DNA from: Fibrobacter sp.
GTDB taxonomy: Bacteria; Fibrobacterota; Chitinivibrionia; Chitinivibrionales; Chitinispirillaceae
Direction: 5' to 3'
Length of the DNA: 49,813 nt
NCBI GenBank assembly: GCA_012515615.1
Contig: JAAYYB010000317.1
Location: 1 to 49,813, forward strand
The notes below the pieces were generated by a model that ran no database searches, was not told where the DNA came from, and was given only the letters and a program-made list of their open reading frames with translations. Every line of letters begins with the position of its first letter. Positions within the stretch are counted from its first letter, which is position 1. The position numbers were made by a program, and so were the translations under genes. This document shows, piece by piece, positions 30,696 to 40,119 of the stretch.

Positions 30696-31883
30696 TCAGA
30701 TCTGGCCTGTTAAAATCAGTTCAGGTCTTAACAGGCTGGAAAACTTGAGATTGCTTTTTGATAGAGGAAAAATGGTGGTGAACATACGGAATCTTGGCAT
30801 AATGGTAACATATTGACCGGGTTTCCAGGCATATTTGAGATCACCAAAGATATAGTGAGAGAGTGAACCATTATCCCTTAAGTTGTAAGCATTGCTGTAT
30901 TTGGCTTCGAAAATGAGCTTACCGGGACCGAGCGGAACTGTTGTACCTGCACCTGTAATAAATCCACGCTGGTCGTAAACCGGTGCAGTGCCGGATCCAA
31001 AGAAAGAAGAGGAATCAAGGGGGTTCCGACTATTTACATTTGAGAGGCGGGCATAGGCAGCGTAAAGATATGCTGAAAGAGAGTTTGAAATTTGGTAAGA
31101 GACTGTGAAACCGGCTGAGATTTCGTGATCGGATCTATCTCTTGATGCATTATAGTTGCGGTTGAAAATGAGCGAAATCTGCGGAGTTAAGGAGAGATTA
31201 CCGGCAGAAACAGGAATGTCAGCCAGGGTCATAACCACAGCGGGGTTTGACGGATTATTATCTGTAAGGCCATCATTATTGACAATGTCTTGCCTTCTTG
31301 GTTCAATTACGGTAGAGAAAAGATCGATTCCCAGATTGAAAGAGTTCTGCAAAAGCTGCATGCCGGCACTTATTCCCATCAGTGAATTGTTTGTAGCCAC
31401 AGACCAGCTGATAAAGGCTGCTTCTGAATAGGTTCCGCCGGCAAGTGAGCGCTCGATTAAATCGAGAGGACCGAAACTTTGAAGATGAATTTTTCCTGCT
31501 GCGAACCTGAAAACACCCGGGTTCCATTGGGCAAAAGCCAGATGAAAGTAAGGGACAGAAAATGGGGGATACCCTTTGTCTGAAACGGTAGCGGGATTGT
31601 TTCCAGAGTAGGAGACCGCTTCGGTTGAAAACCAGTCGTTACCGAACTGGAACTGAAGAAGAATATCTGGCGTGGGTTTAAAGATAGTACCCCAATAAAA
31701 CCCGATTCTGTTGGAATATTCTGAAGCCGACAGGGAGTTTTGAGCGGTATCGGCGACTCTGGTGTAATCGATTCTCAATCTGTATTGAGCAAGACCATAA
31801 AAAGTAACTGTGGAATCGTGCGGTTCTATTCTGGCAAATACTGAGGAGAGGAGGAGACCTGTCAGAATTAATAGTTTTTCCAT
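30696..31883 (-). CDS. Putative outer-membrane porin-like beta-barrel protein
   Basis: ~395 aa from MEKLLILTGLLLSSVFARIEPHDSTVTFYGLAQYRLRIDY; signal peptide, alternating strand pattern. Confidence 0.65.
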   Translation of the reverse strand: MEKLLILTGLLLSSVFARIEPHDSTVTFYGLAQYRLRIDYTRVADTAQNSLSASEYSNRIGFYWGTIFKPTPDILLQFQFGNDWFSTEAVSYSGNNPATVSDKGYPPFSVPYFHLAFAQWNPGVFRFAAGKIHLQSFGPLDLIERSLAGGTYSEAAFISWSVATNNSLMGISAGMQLLQNSFNLGIDLFSTVIEPRRQDIVNNDGLTDNNPSNPAVVMTLADIPVSAGNLSLTPQISLIFNRNYNASRDRSDHEISAGFTVSYQISNSLSAYLYAAYARLSNVNSRNPLDSSSFFGSGTAPVYDQRGFITGAGTTVPLGPGKLIFEAKYSNAYNLRDNGSLSHYIFGDLKYAWKPGQYVTIMPRFRMFTTIFPLSKSNLKFSSLLRPELILTGQI

Positions 31884-32213
31884 GTCTATAAAGAGCGTCA
31901 AAAATCATTCCAGAAATCGGCACTGGACAACAGGTTAACATTGATTAAAGGATAAAGAGCAGCTATGAGAGGTTTTATCGGCAAACATGATGTTTCTCTC
32001 ACCTGAGATTTTATAAAGAATCAATTTGAGTACGGTTTTCTTGCTCTTTTTTTTGTTTTCAGATACCTTAGAAGCCGGAGAAAAAAAGAAAAGCATAGCC
32101 TGAAGAAGCTACTCTTAAAGTGTTTATTTTTAAGCGACTTTTTGTTTTTCCCAGGACTTTGTTTCAAGCGCGGATCTGACAAAGTTTATATGAGGTATTC
32201 ATTATCAAATTTA

Positions 32214-32777
32214 TCAAAACCCTGTAGTAAGCGAAAGGGTGCTCATAATCTGCTCGAAAACGGGAAGGAAATTATCGTAAAGATTGGGCTTTGTCCAGAA
32301 AGAGATCCGGATATCATAAGTTTCGATATTAAAAAAGAACTCTACAAAACGGAAGTCGGATTTGTCGTACACCCATTTGATCATATAATTCTCAGCTGCG
32401 TGGAATTCAGTAAGACCCTGATCATTTTCTACATCATCTCCGTTAAGTCTTCTGATATACTCCGCATATTCCCTGGCCGGCTCGTTGAGATTGACCGCTA
32501 TTCCTCTGGTTCCGTGAAATCCCTCAACAGTGGCTCCTATAAATAGAAGCTCAAGGCCGGATTTCTGAAGCTCCTTTGCAAAAGCCCTGCTCCCACGTTC
32601 CATCTCATTTGGATCAGTGTAGATCCGCCAGTTACCGCTGTAGTTTAAAATGAAGCGCAGAGGTTTGTTTTCGTAAATCTTGTCTTCTGGATAGTAGTCA
32701 TCAGGGTAAAACTGCACCATCGCAGGCGCACAGCTCACAAAAAGCAGGCCAGCGATAATCAATACAGATTTCATCAA
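32214..32777 (-). CDS. Putative lipoprotein of unknown function
   Basis: 187 aa; MMKSVLIIAGLLFVSCAP lipobox; no family recognised. Confidence 0.65.
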   Translation of the reverse strand: MMKSVLIIAGLLFVSCAPAMVQFYPDDYYPEDKIYENKPLRFILNYSGNWRIYTDPNEMERGSRAFAKELQKSGLELLFIGATVEGFHGTRGIAVNLNEPAREYAEYIRRLNGDDVENDQGLTEFHAAENYMIKWVYDKSDFRFVEFFFNIETYDIRISFWTKPNLYDNFLPVFEQIMSTLSLTTGF

Positions 32778-32791
32778 ATGCTCACTTGGGA

Positions 32792-34114
32792 TTACAGGAA
32801 ATTTTTACGTCGCTCGTTTATTCGCTCTATAGAAGCACCCAGAGATGCAAGACGAAGATCCATGTGATGGTATCCTCTGTCAATTTGTTCTATATTGTAA
32901 ATAGTACTTTTTCCCTCTGCGGCACATGCGGCTATAAGAAGCGCCATCCCTGCCCTGATATCAGGTGAGCTTATGGTGGCGCCGTAAAGAGGAGACGGGC
33001 CGACGATTACAGCCCTGTGAGGATCGCAAAGCACAATCTGCGCTCCCATACCGATGAGCTTATCAACAAAAAACAGCCTCGACTCAAACATCTTTTCATG
33101 AATCAGACAGGTTCCTTCACACTGAGTGGCTGTGACAAGCAGTATCGACATCAGGTCAGTAGGAAATCCGGGCCAGGGACTGTCCTCTACCCTGGGAATC
33201 GCACCGCCCAGATCTTTCCTTATTTTCATCGGCTGTTTATCAGGTACAAAAATACTCCTCTTTTCAGCATCTGTCTGCACCTCAACACCAATTCTTTCAA
33301 ACTGAAACAGTATCATCCGCATTACTGAAAGATCCACGCCGGTGATATTCAGGGGTGATCTGGTGGCTGCAGCCAAACCGATAAAAGAGCCGGCCTCTAT
33401 ATAGTCGCTTCCGATTTCATGATCAGCGGACCCGAAATTCGCTGTGCCATGAACTTTAAGCACATTTGAACCTATGCCCTCAATCTTTACACCCAGCTTT
33501 TCAAGAAACTTGCAGAGCCCCTGAACATGCGGCTCAGATGCAGCATTACCGATAATTGTAATTCCTTTTGCTCCCGCTGCGGCAATAAGCGCGTTTTCAG
33601 TTCCTGTAACAGAAGCCTCATCGAGGTAAATATCGGCTCCCTTTAACCCCTTTGGAGCCTCAAGAATAAAATTGGTCTGCTGGGTCTTGCGCTCGACTCT
33701 TAGCTCGGCCCCAAGGGCCTTGAAGACCAGAAAATGTGTATCCATTCTTCGTCTACCGATCATGTCTCCACCAGGCTGGGTGATAACTGCCTTTCCGGTT
33801 CTTACAAGAAGAGATGACGCAAAAAGGATAGAAGCCCTGATAGCGCTTGATAGTTGGAGGGGAAGTTCCGATGAACCGATTCGCGGGGCTTCGATAGTGA
33901 CTTTACCAGAGGATATCGGAGAAATTCCGGCACCAAGAACAGATGCAATTTCAAGCATGTTGCGTACATCACCGATTTCCGGAACATTGGTTAAAGAGAC
34001 CGGCCCTGAACTAAGAAGTGATGCTGCAATAATAGGTAATGCCTCATTTTTATTTCCAGAAACCCTGATGGTTCCGCTAAGTCTGGTTCCGCCTTCAACG
34101 ATAAAGCTACTCAT
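32792..34114 (-). CDS. murA: UDP-N-acetylglucosamine 1-carboxyvinyltransferase (MurA homologue) with Asp at the usual catalytic Cys position
   Basis: From MSSFIVEGGTRLSGTIRVSGNKNEALPIIAASLL (start 34114; track start 34207); PGGDMIGRRRMDTH in place of PGGC.IG.RP.D; PTDLMS; SPDIRAGMALLIAA. Confidence 0.9.
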   Translation of the reverse strand: MSSFIVEGGTRLSGTIRVSGNKNEALPIIAASLLSSGPVSLTNVPEIGDVRNMLEIASVLGAGISPISSGKVTIEAPRIGSSELPLQLSSAIRASILFASSLLVRTGKAVITQPGGDMIGRRRMDTHFLVFKALGAELRVERKTQQTNFILEAPKGLKGADIYLDEASVTGTENALIAAAGAKGITIIGNAASEPHVQGLCKFLEKLGVKIEGIGSNVLKVHGTANFGSADHEIGSDYIEAGSFIGLAAATRSPLNITGVDLSVMRMILFQFERIGVEVQTDAEKRSIFVPDKQPMKIRKDLGGAIPRVEDSPWPGFPTDLMSILLVTATQCEGTCLIHEKMFESRLFFVDKLIGMGAQIVLCDPHRAVIVGPSPLYGATISSPDIRAGMALLIAACAAEGKSTIYNIEQIDRGYHHMDLRLASLGASIERINERRKNFL

Positions 34115-34269
34115 GATGAAACTCCCTGAAGAGACTGAAAGGTAAAAATAGAATATGGTTGGAATGTAACTGGGTACTATTCTATTAAGATATGAGGATT
34201 GGTACATGTCAGGTTGTTGTTTTACCCAGGAGATGACTTTTGGATTTAACGTGGTTAAGTTACAGTTTT

Positions 34270-34365
34270 ACCCCTGAGGTGAATTTGTGACCTGAAGTTT
34301 TGAGATAACCAGACCAGTAGTATACCCTCCTTAAAAGCCGGTTCAATCGGATTATAAAAGAGACC
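34270..34365. repeat. Direct repeat copy 1 (96 bp identical to 34501-34596)
   Basis: ACCCCTGAGGTGAATTTGTGACCTGAAGTTTTGAGATAACCAGACCAGTAGTATACCC...GGATTATAAAAGAGACC in both; diverged similarity continues downstream (TTATAGAAATCTGCTGA...AGTAGTCCATCCCC). Confidence 0.95.
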
Positions 34366-34500
34366 CAAAGTGAGTTTTAGAAAAATGAAGCCACTAATTT
34401 AAATTGATCTTTGAATTATAGAAATCTGCTGATTGAAAATATAAAAGTAGTCCATCCCCGGGTAACGTGAGTTATACAGGTGGCGTTAAGTCTCTAATTC

Positions 34501-34596
34501 ACCCCTGAGGTGAATTTGTGACCTGAAGTTTTGAGATAACCAGACCAGTAGTATACCCTCCTTAAAAGCCGGTTCAATCGGATTATAAAAGAGACC
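34501..34596. repeat. Direct repeat copy 2 (96 bp identical to 34270-34365; offset 231 bp)
   Basis: See copy 1. Confidence 0.95.
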
Positions 34597-34773
34597 AAAA
34601 ATGAGTTTTTTGAAATATGAAGCTTTTTATTTTAATGAAAGTGCATATTATAGAAATCTGCTGACTGAAAAAAGTAGTCCATCCCCTGTTCTATTTCACC
34701 CCAGAGATGACTTAGTGATTAAGTTAACTCACAGCTTCATCCCTGAGATGACTCTGGGATTTAAGTCATTAAG

Positions 34774-35220
34774 TCATCTCTGGGGAACATATCCTTCCCG
34801 ATGCACCTCCGCGGGAATCGGAGCATAATGAACACATTTGCACCTGGTACACCAGTACGCATTACCACGATGTTCAGTTTTCTCGATTATCGAAGTCACC
34901 AATTCCGCCTGCTGAAGCACTTGAGGGGGTTCATCTTTCCTGAGTACGTTTTCCTGGAGACTTATTACAGGAGCAGTCGGTGCACTCAATTTAAGGAGAA
35001 TGGCTCCTGAGATCTGGACAGGTGTTCTCGGATGGTCCGTATGGCCGACACCCTTTCCCTGAGCAATGTTAAGAGAATTCAGAAGGTACTGGTAATCGGG
35101 ATCAGAATTCTGGCCCAGCCAGAAAGGTCCGGCTGCAATTTTGAATTGCATAATTACAAAAAGTGAAATCAGAATAATAAATAAAAGACAGACTATCGGT
35201 ACTGGATTTATACGTCTCAT
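34774..35220 (-). pseudogene. Probable 3'-truncated membrane glycosyltransferase gene
   Basis: 148 aa; one N-terminal TM then FKIAAGPFWLGQNSDPDYQYLLNSLNIAQGKGVGHTDHPRTPVQ, resembling the start of a long multi-TM glycosyltransferase; ORF stops in the palindromic motif cluster without the expected remaining TMs. Confidence 0.6.
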
Positions 35221-37061
35221 CTGATACCCTTTGCAAGAATCCGGAAATTTGAATTTTCCCAGACCGGTAAGTATTCAATTCCTCCGGAGTAAAAAGATTT
35301 TGACCGTGATGAGAAAATCAGGTCAATCTGCAGTGTTTTTGGAACTAAGGATGACGATACATTGCCGATATTAACGTTTGTAAAAAGTTTGTTTGATGTT
35401 AAAACCCAGAGAGGATATTCCCAGTCGTCTTCAGTCAGATCGAGGCCTATTGAATGCGCATCAAGAGAGTTAATCATGGATGCAGCCTGCTTGTAAACCT
35501 CTTCCAGTTCCGGCCTGTTAATGAAGTAAAGAGAACTTCTCTCTTTCTGAATGAGAGCCGGGAGTGGTTTACTTTTATTTGCAAAGAGCCACGGAACAGA
35601 GAAAATAAAGATAAAGATAGAAAGGTAAAACAGAATGCGTCGCGGTAAACAGCTAAGAACAACAGCCGATGGCGCACATGAGAGAAGGAAAAGAGAAGTG
35701 TGGAGCCTGCTGTGGAATGGTTGCCATTTAAGAAACGCGCAGAAAAGCAGAAAAGCTGTTCCTGTCAGAAGAAAAAGCAGACCGGGAAGTCTCCGGTTTG
35801 ATTTCATTAGAAAAAAAAGAAGAGACACAGAGGAGATGATGAGAAAAAAGTGAATGGTATTTCCGGCTGTATCTTCATGAAAGCTCACCCGAACCTTGAA
35901 ATATGATCCGGGCCATGTGGATGCCGGGTTGTGACTTTCAGGACCAAGCATCTTGTTAATTGAATTTGTGAGACTGCGGTTTATTGCTTTTGAGGGAACG
36001 CCGCTGTGAATTCCGATATTTCTGACTACATTTGATAAAAAAACCGGAACTGTCAGATACTCATTTCTTACATTAAAGTCTCCCATACCTATCTGATCAG
36101 GGCCAAGCGGGCTGCCAAAAGTCTGTACCGAACGGTAGTAATAAGGCAGGTTTATCAGAAAAGTGGTAATCAGTACAATAGAAGCAAAACGTAACGCAAG
36201 AGGAAATCTGTTTTTCCTGAATAGCCCTGCTATCAGGAATAGAAGAACTGGAAAGCAGAAGAAGTACAGGGTGGCTTTTGTAAGGAGGCCCAGTCCCATT
36301 GCGGTCCCGGCAAAAAAAGCGGTTCCTTTGGAGGCTTTCCTGACCAGGCGAATTGAAAAAAAGCTGAATAGAGTAAACCAGAAACCGGCGATCAGATCGG
36401 TCTGGGTACTGGATGCCTGCAGGATACACATAGGAACAGTGGCACAAAGAAACCCGGAGAAAAGCTGAGTTTTGCGATCAGCACCCATCTCTTTGCTTAT
36501 CAGCGATATAACAACAATAGAGCCAAACATGGCGGACCATTGTACCAGATTCGCCATAGAATCAAAATCTGTAAGGGAGAGGATTTGAGCGGTTACATAT
36601 TCGGCCCAGGGCTGATAATAAAGCTGCCTGAGACTGTTGGATGCGTACAGGCCAATACTTCCGTTCTGGATCCAGTGCATTACCCTGCTCATATGATAAG
36701 TCATGGAATCCCAGGTGTTGGGTGGGAAGAGAAGCGATAAAAGAGCCTCAATCGAAAGAATGAAAATTATCGCTGATAAGAGAAGCTTTTCATAATTGTC
36801 AAATTGAATCTTTCTAAGGGTAAATTCATTTCTTTTCCGGGTCAGCAGCACAATACCTGTTGCTATCAGCAGAAAAAAAAGCCAGGACAGGGCGATCCAG
36901 GTCGGCTTGAATTTTCCAAACAGACTCAGTGTTTCGGTTATGAATGTAACCAATAGGCCCCAGACAGAGGCGCTTTTTACAAATGCTTCCCGTTTGTTTT
37001 TCTGATCAAAGAACAGAAGAAGTATTCCCAGAAAGACTGAAATCGGGAGTATAAGAAGCAT
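35217..37061 (-). CDS. Multi-TM glycosyltransferase (GT39/PMT-like)
   Basis: 614 aa; PPNTWDSMTYHMSRVMHWIQNGSIGLYASN, many TM segments, GLGLLTKATLYFFC. Confidence 0.82.
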   Translation of the reverse strand: MLLILPISVFLGILLLFFDQKNKREAFVKSASVWGLLVTFITETLSLFGKFKPTWIALSWLFFLLIATGIVLLTRKRNEFTLRKIQFDNYEKLLLSAIIFILSIEALLSLLFPPNTWDSMTYHMSRVMHWIQNGSIGLYASNSLRQLYYQPWAEYVTAQILSLTDFDSMANLVQWSAMFGSIVVISLISKEMGADRKTQLFSGFLCATVPMCILQASSTQTDLIAGFWFTLFSFFSIRLVRKASKGTAFFAGTAMGLGLLTKATLYFFCFPVLLFLIAGLFRKNRFPLALRFASIVLITTFLINLPYYYRSVQTFGSPLGPDQIGMGDFNVRNEYLTVPVFLSNVVRNIGIHSGVPSKAINRSLTNSINKMLGPESHNPASTWPGSYFKVRVSFHEDTAGNTIHFFLIISSVSLLFFLMKSNRRLPGLLFLLTGTAFLLFCAFLKWQPFHSRLHTSLFLLSCAPSAVVLSCLPRRILFYLSIFIFIFSVPWLFANKSKPLPALIQKERSSLYFINRPELEEVYKQAASMINSLDAHSIGLDLTEDDWEYPLWVLTSNKLFTNVNIGNVSSSLVPKTLQIDLIFSSRSKSFYSGGIEYLPVWENSNFRILAKGIR

Positions 37062-37435
37062 AAGTTTAGCCCTTGTTTAACTGAAAGAAACAAGCTCCCG
37101 GTGATTTGAAATCCAGATGCAGGGAGTGGGTTCCCTGAATTCCAGCTTTTAATTGGATCATATCCTCATATTATACAATAAGACTGCCTTGAGATGGCAA
37201 CCGGGAAATAGTAGAGGATTTTGACTTGATAACTAAATAGACCCTTTTTGAATCTGAACGATAAAAGATGGTTCAAAGGTTGTTCCAGTTAGTTAGAAAC
37301 TTCCCGATTAATCAGATATTTATCTTACAGATCCGAAAAAGGAGCAAATGGAACAAGAATTGCCAACTAAAAAGACTATTTGCTGAGAATTAGTTTTCTG
37401 CATTTCATATTGTCCCGGGGAATGTCTGCCCCTGG

Positions 37436-39868
37436 ATGATAAAGATAAAACTACCTGAAGAAAAAATCCAGGAGTCTGCCTGGCAGATCACCTATAATTT
37501 GCCAAAAGATTCAGCCATGATAAATACCAGAGGATTCATATGGGCCTACTTATCGGTTTTCGGTTTTCTCATGTATTACCAGCTCGAATGGGCAAAAAGC
37601 AAGGAAATTTACTCCAGCATTCTGATTCGATTCATTGCAGTTTTAGTAATCTCTTTTTTAGTGTTATACCTATTTTTACTCTTAATTCAGCTCGGTTTTA
37701 ATCTGCTCAAGAGAGTTCCTGAAATAAATACTTCTTTTATTCTGTTCTATCCGATGTCACTGTTTCATCTGGGATGGTATCAGTTTGTTAGTGATAAATT
37801 AATACCCTTTTTTTCACCGCTTCTGTATGCAGTTTTTGTATCAGCAATTTGTTTTTCGGTTTATCAGGTATGGATAAAAAGCAAAGTGCAAGACATCCGA
37901 ACTGCTCAAAGATTAAAACCGGCAGATCTATTCCGAAGGGTAAACTATTCCTTTTTAGGGTATCTTCGAGAAATCCATTCGAAGCTCATACATAATCTTT
38001 TTTATCCGGTTAGGTTTGTGGGGCTAATGATTTTCCCCTCCACATGGCTTATTGTATTAATGCAGATAATCATCATTGTTAAATATTCAGTATATGGAGT
38101 TTACCGACCGGTTTTGTTCCCTGTTTACATATCAGTAACTTTTCTTATGCCGGTACTATTGATTCAGAGTCTTCGCAGTTTATTCTCTTCTGTTCCTTTC
38201 ATTGGGAAAGCAATCTCCTTTCTTATATGTATAGTTTACTACCTTCTTACACTTTTCCATATCACCGAAGATGCTCCGCTGGATTATTCAGTTCTGCAGC
38301 TGAATGCGGATCTATTGACTTATAATCAATCGTATATCCTGCTTTTTGAAAGGCTTAAAACGGACTCTTACATTATGACTTTTCTATGCCTTCTCCTTAC
38401 TGCAGCAATCATTATTGTGAGCTGTAACAAGCGGGCGGTATTTAAACCGAACAAGCCCTTTCTGGCTGCAGCTTTATGTATCGGTGCTTATGCAGTCCTT
38501 TTTTTTACTCCCTTACAGAACATGGATCAGCTTCGTACTTTTTACTACTCATATAAAGATTATTCGGTACAGCAGAAAAGCATTAAAGAGGCTGAAAAAC
38601 TCCTGAAAATGCCTTTCCCCTATATGCAGAAACCGGACTCAGTATTGAATGTTTTTATTAATAACAGGGTAATGCCGAATATATTTCTGGTGTGCCTTGA
38701 ATCGTGTAATGGCAGGATGATTGAACAGAAGACAGAAAATGGACAAGAGATAACACCGTTTTTTAACAGCCTTATAAAAGAGGGTGTTTACGCTGAACAC
38801 TTTTATGCAAACTCCGTGCAGACTGCCCGTGGGTTCTTCGCGATTCTTACCGGGATTTTGCCCGGGTTCCGCAAAAAAGAGTTTACCTCAATGCCCGATC
38901 TTAACCTCAGATGTTTACCAGATATACTTTCCGAATATGGTTATGAAAGCTATTTCATCAAAGCTTATCACGACCTCAATTATGATAATACCGGTGAATT
39001 CATGAAAAAGGCAGGTTATCACAATGTGTGGTCTATGACAGATGATAAGCTCGACGAAGAGGAAAAAGCCAACTGTTGGGGATGGGGTCTTCAGGATGAT
39101 TATTTTTACCGCAAACTATTCCGCATGATTGATCTGGAATGGCAAAGGCAACAATTAACCAGTGTCAATAAACCTTTTTTTATTACCACCTTCAATGTAT
39201 CAAATCACATGATGTTTCAGAACATCCCGAAAAATCAACGATACCTCTATCCCGATGCCGGGCCATCTGATTTCGTCGAAAATTTCCGTAACTCCATGTT
39301 TGTTTCCGATTCCTGTCTCAGAATATTTTTCAACGAATTAAACAAAAGAGAATGGTGCAATAATTCAATTGTAATTGTGACAGGAGACCATAGTTTTCCC
39401 TCTGGAGAGCACACACGAAAAAATGAAAAGGGAGCATGGGAGGAAATATTCAGGACCCCTCTTCTAATCATATGGAAAGGGCACCTTCAACCTTCACGTC
39501 TTCAAAAAAGCGCCTTTTCACAAGTCGATCTAATGCCGACGATTTTTGATCTGCTGGGTATCAGCCCTGCGCACCACTCAATCGGCAAATCGGTTCTGGA
39601 AACTGGAGATCGTGATCCTGTGCTAATGACTCAGCCCTATGATGGAATATACCTGGCGACTGTTGATTATCCCTTCAAATATGTAAAGAAATTGAAGGGA
39701 AATTTGAGTTTTCTGTTTGATCTGCAGGAGGACTCACAGGAGAGTAAAAACCTGATTAACAGCGGCTCTTATATGCAGGTGGGAAATAAGCTTCAGAAAA
39801 ATCTGATGAAAATAATGGTTAATCAGGTTCTGCTTGAAAAAGACCGGATTTGGCCGGCCAGCAACTGA
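37436..39868 (+). CDS. LTA synthase family / sulfatase-like phosphoglycerol transferase membrane protein
   Basis: 810 aa; N-terminal TM domain; PNIFLVCLESCNGRMI, YANSVQTARGFFAILTGILPG, NSIVIVTGDHSFPSGEH, FRTPLLIIWKG. Confidence 0.88.
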   Translation: MIKIKLPEEKIQESAWQITYNLPKDSAMINTRGFIWAYLSVFGFLMYYQLEWAKSKEIYSSILIRFIAVLVISFLVLYLFLLLIQLGFNLLKRVPEINTSFILFYPMSLFHLGWYQFVSDKLIPFFSPLLYAVFVSAICFSVYQVWIKSKVQDIRTAQRLKPADLFRRVNYSFLGYLREIHSKLIHNLFYPVRFVGLMIFPSTWLIVLMQIIIIVKYSVYGVYRPVLFPVYISVTFLMPVLLIQSLRSLFSSVPFIGKAISFLICIVYYLLTLFHITEDAPLDYSVLQLNADLLTYNQSYILLFERLKTDSYIMTFLCLLLTAAIIIVSCNKRAVFKPNKPFLAAALCIGAYAVLFFTPLQNMDQLRTFYYSYKDYSVQQKSIKEAEKLLKMPFPYMQKPDSVLNVFINNRVMPNIFLVCLESCNGRMIEQKTENGQEITPFFNSLIKEGVYAEHFYANSVQTARGFFAILTGILPGFRKKEFTSMPDLNLRCLPDILSEYGYESYFIKAYHDLNYDNTGEFMKKAGYHNVWSMTDDKLDEEEKANCWGWGLQDDYFYRKLFRMIDLEWQRQQLTSVNKPFFITTFNVSNHMMFQNIPKNQRYLYPDAGPSDFVENFRNSMFVSDSCLRIFFNELNKREWCNNSIVIVTGDHSFPSGEHTRKNEKGAWEEIFRTPLLIIWKGHLQPSRLQKSAFSQVDLMPTIFDLLGISPAHHSIGKSVLETGDRDPVLMTQPYDGIYLATVDYPFKYVKKLKGNLSFLFDLQEDSQESKNLINSGSYMQVGNKLQKNLMKIMVNQVLLEKDRIWPASN

Positions 39869-39869
39869 T

Positions 39870-40097
39870 TTACTTCCATCCTTCGGGAAAGAAAGTGTCA
39901 AGAATTTGAGCTGCTCTTTGTTGATCGTCTTTATTGATTCTGACCCTGATGTTCTGGACATCAGCCATATCCAGAACGTCCTCACTGCTTCCGACAATAA
40001 AACAGTTGATGTCGTTTGATTCAAGAATTTCCTGGGCCAGATCGGCCTGATGAAGAGATTTGAAGTTTCCCAGTTCGGTAAACTCATTCTGTTCCAT
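39870..40097 (-). CDS. DUF2007-type putative signal-transducing protein
   Basis: 75 aa; FTELGNFKSLHQADLAQEILESNDINCFIVGSS....VRVRINKDDQQRAAQILDTFF. Confidence 0.75.
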   Translation of the reverse strand: MEQNEFTELGNFKSLHQADLAQEILESNDINCFIVGSSEDVLDMADVQNIRVRINKDDQQRAAQILDTFFPEGWK

Positions 40098-40119
40098 AAA
40101 AGACTCTGCTTTCTTCTGC

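Larger units (their letters stand above)
34222..34788. repeat. Cluster of ~15-bp palindromic motif TCAYCYCWGAGRTGA (six occurrences)
   Basis: 34222-34236 (degenerate), 34268-34282 TTACCCCTGAGGTGA, 34499-34513 TCACCCCTGAGGTGA, 34696-34710 TCACCCCAGAGATGA, 34737-34751 TCATCCCTGAGATGA, 34774-34788 TCATCTCTGGGGAAC. Confidence 0.8.

Noticed and set aside
30192-30713. ORFs 30192..30470 (-) and 30531..30713 (+) as genes
   Set aside because: Both lie across the inverted-repeat element; similar peptides (NLPPVR..) arise only because the arms are inverted copies.
33672-34145. 157-aa plus-strand ORF antisense to murA, and similar long antisense ORFs over mnmE (2137..2682), the PPIase (24718..25245) and the deacetylase (45161..45583)
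   Set aside because: Fully antisense to well-supported CDS with no recognisable domain or ribosome-binding context.
34696-34788. Possible CRISPR-like array (short repeats with ~22-29 bp spacers at 34.7 kb and 49.7 kb)
   Set aside because: Repeat core is only ~15 bp, variable, palindromic and in mixed orientation, with few units and no cas genes in the window. A dispersed palindromic motif is a better description.
37227-37383. Possible inverted repeat upstream of the LTA-synthase-like gene (AAATAG..CTATTT, TTGTTCCA..TGGAACAA)
   Set aside because: Short, widely spaced matches with unequal internal spacing in an AT-rich gap; not strong enough to call an element.
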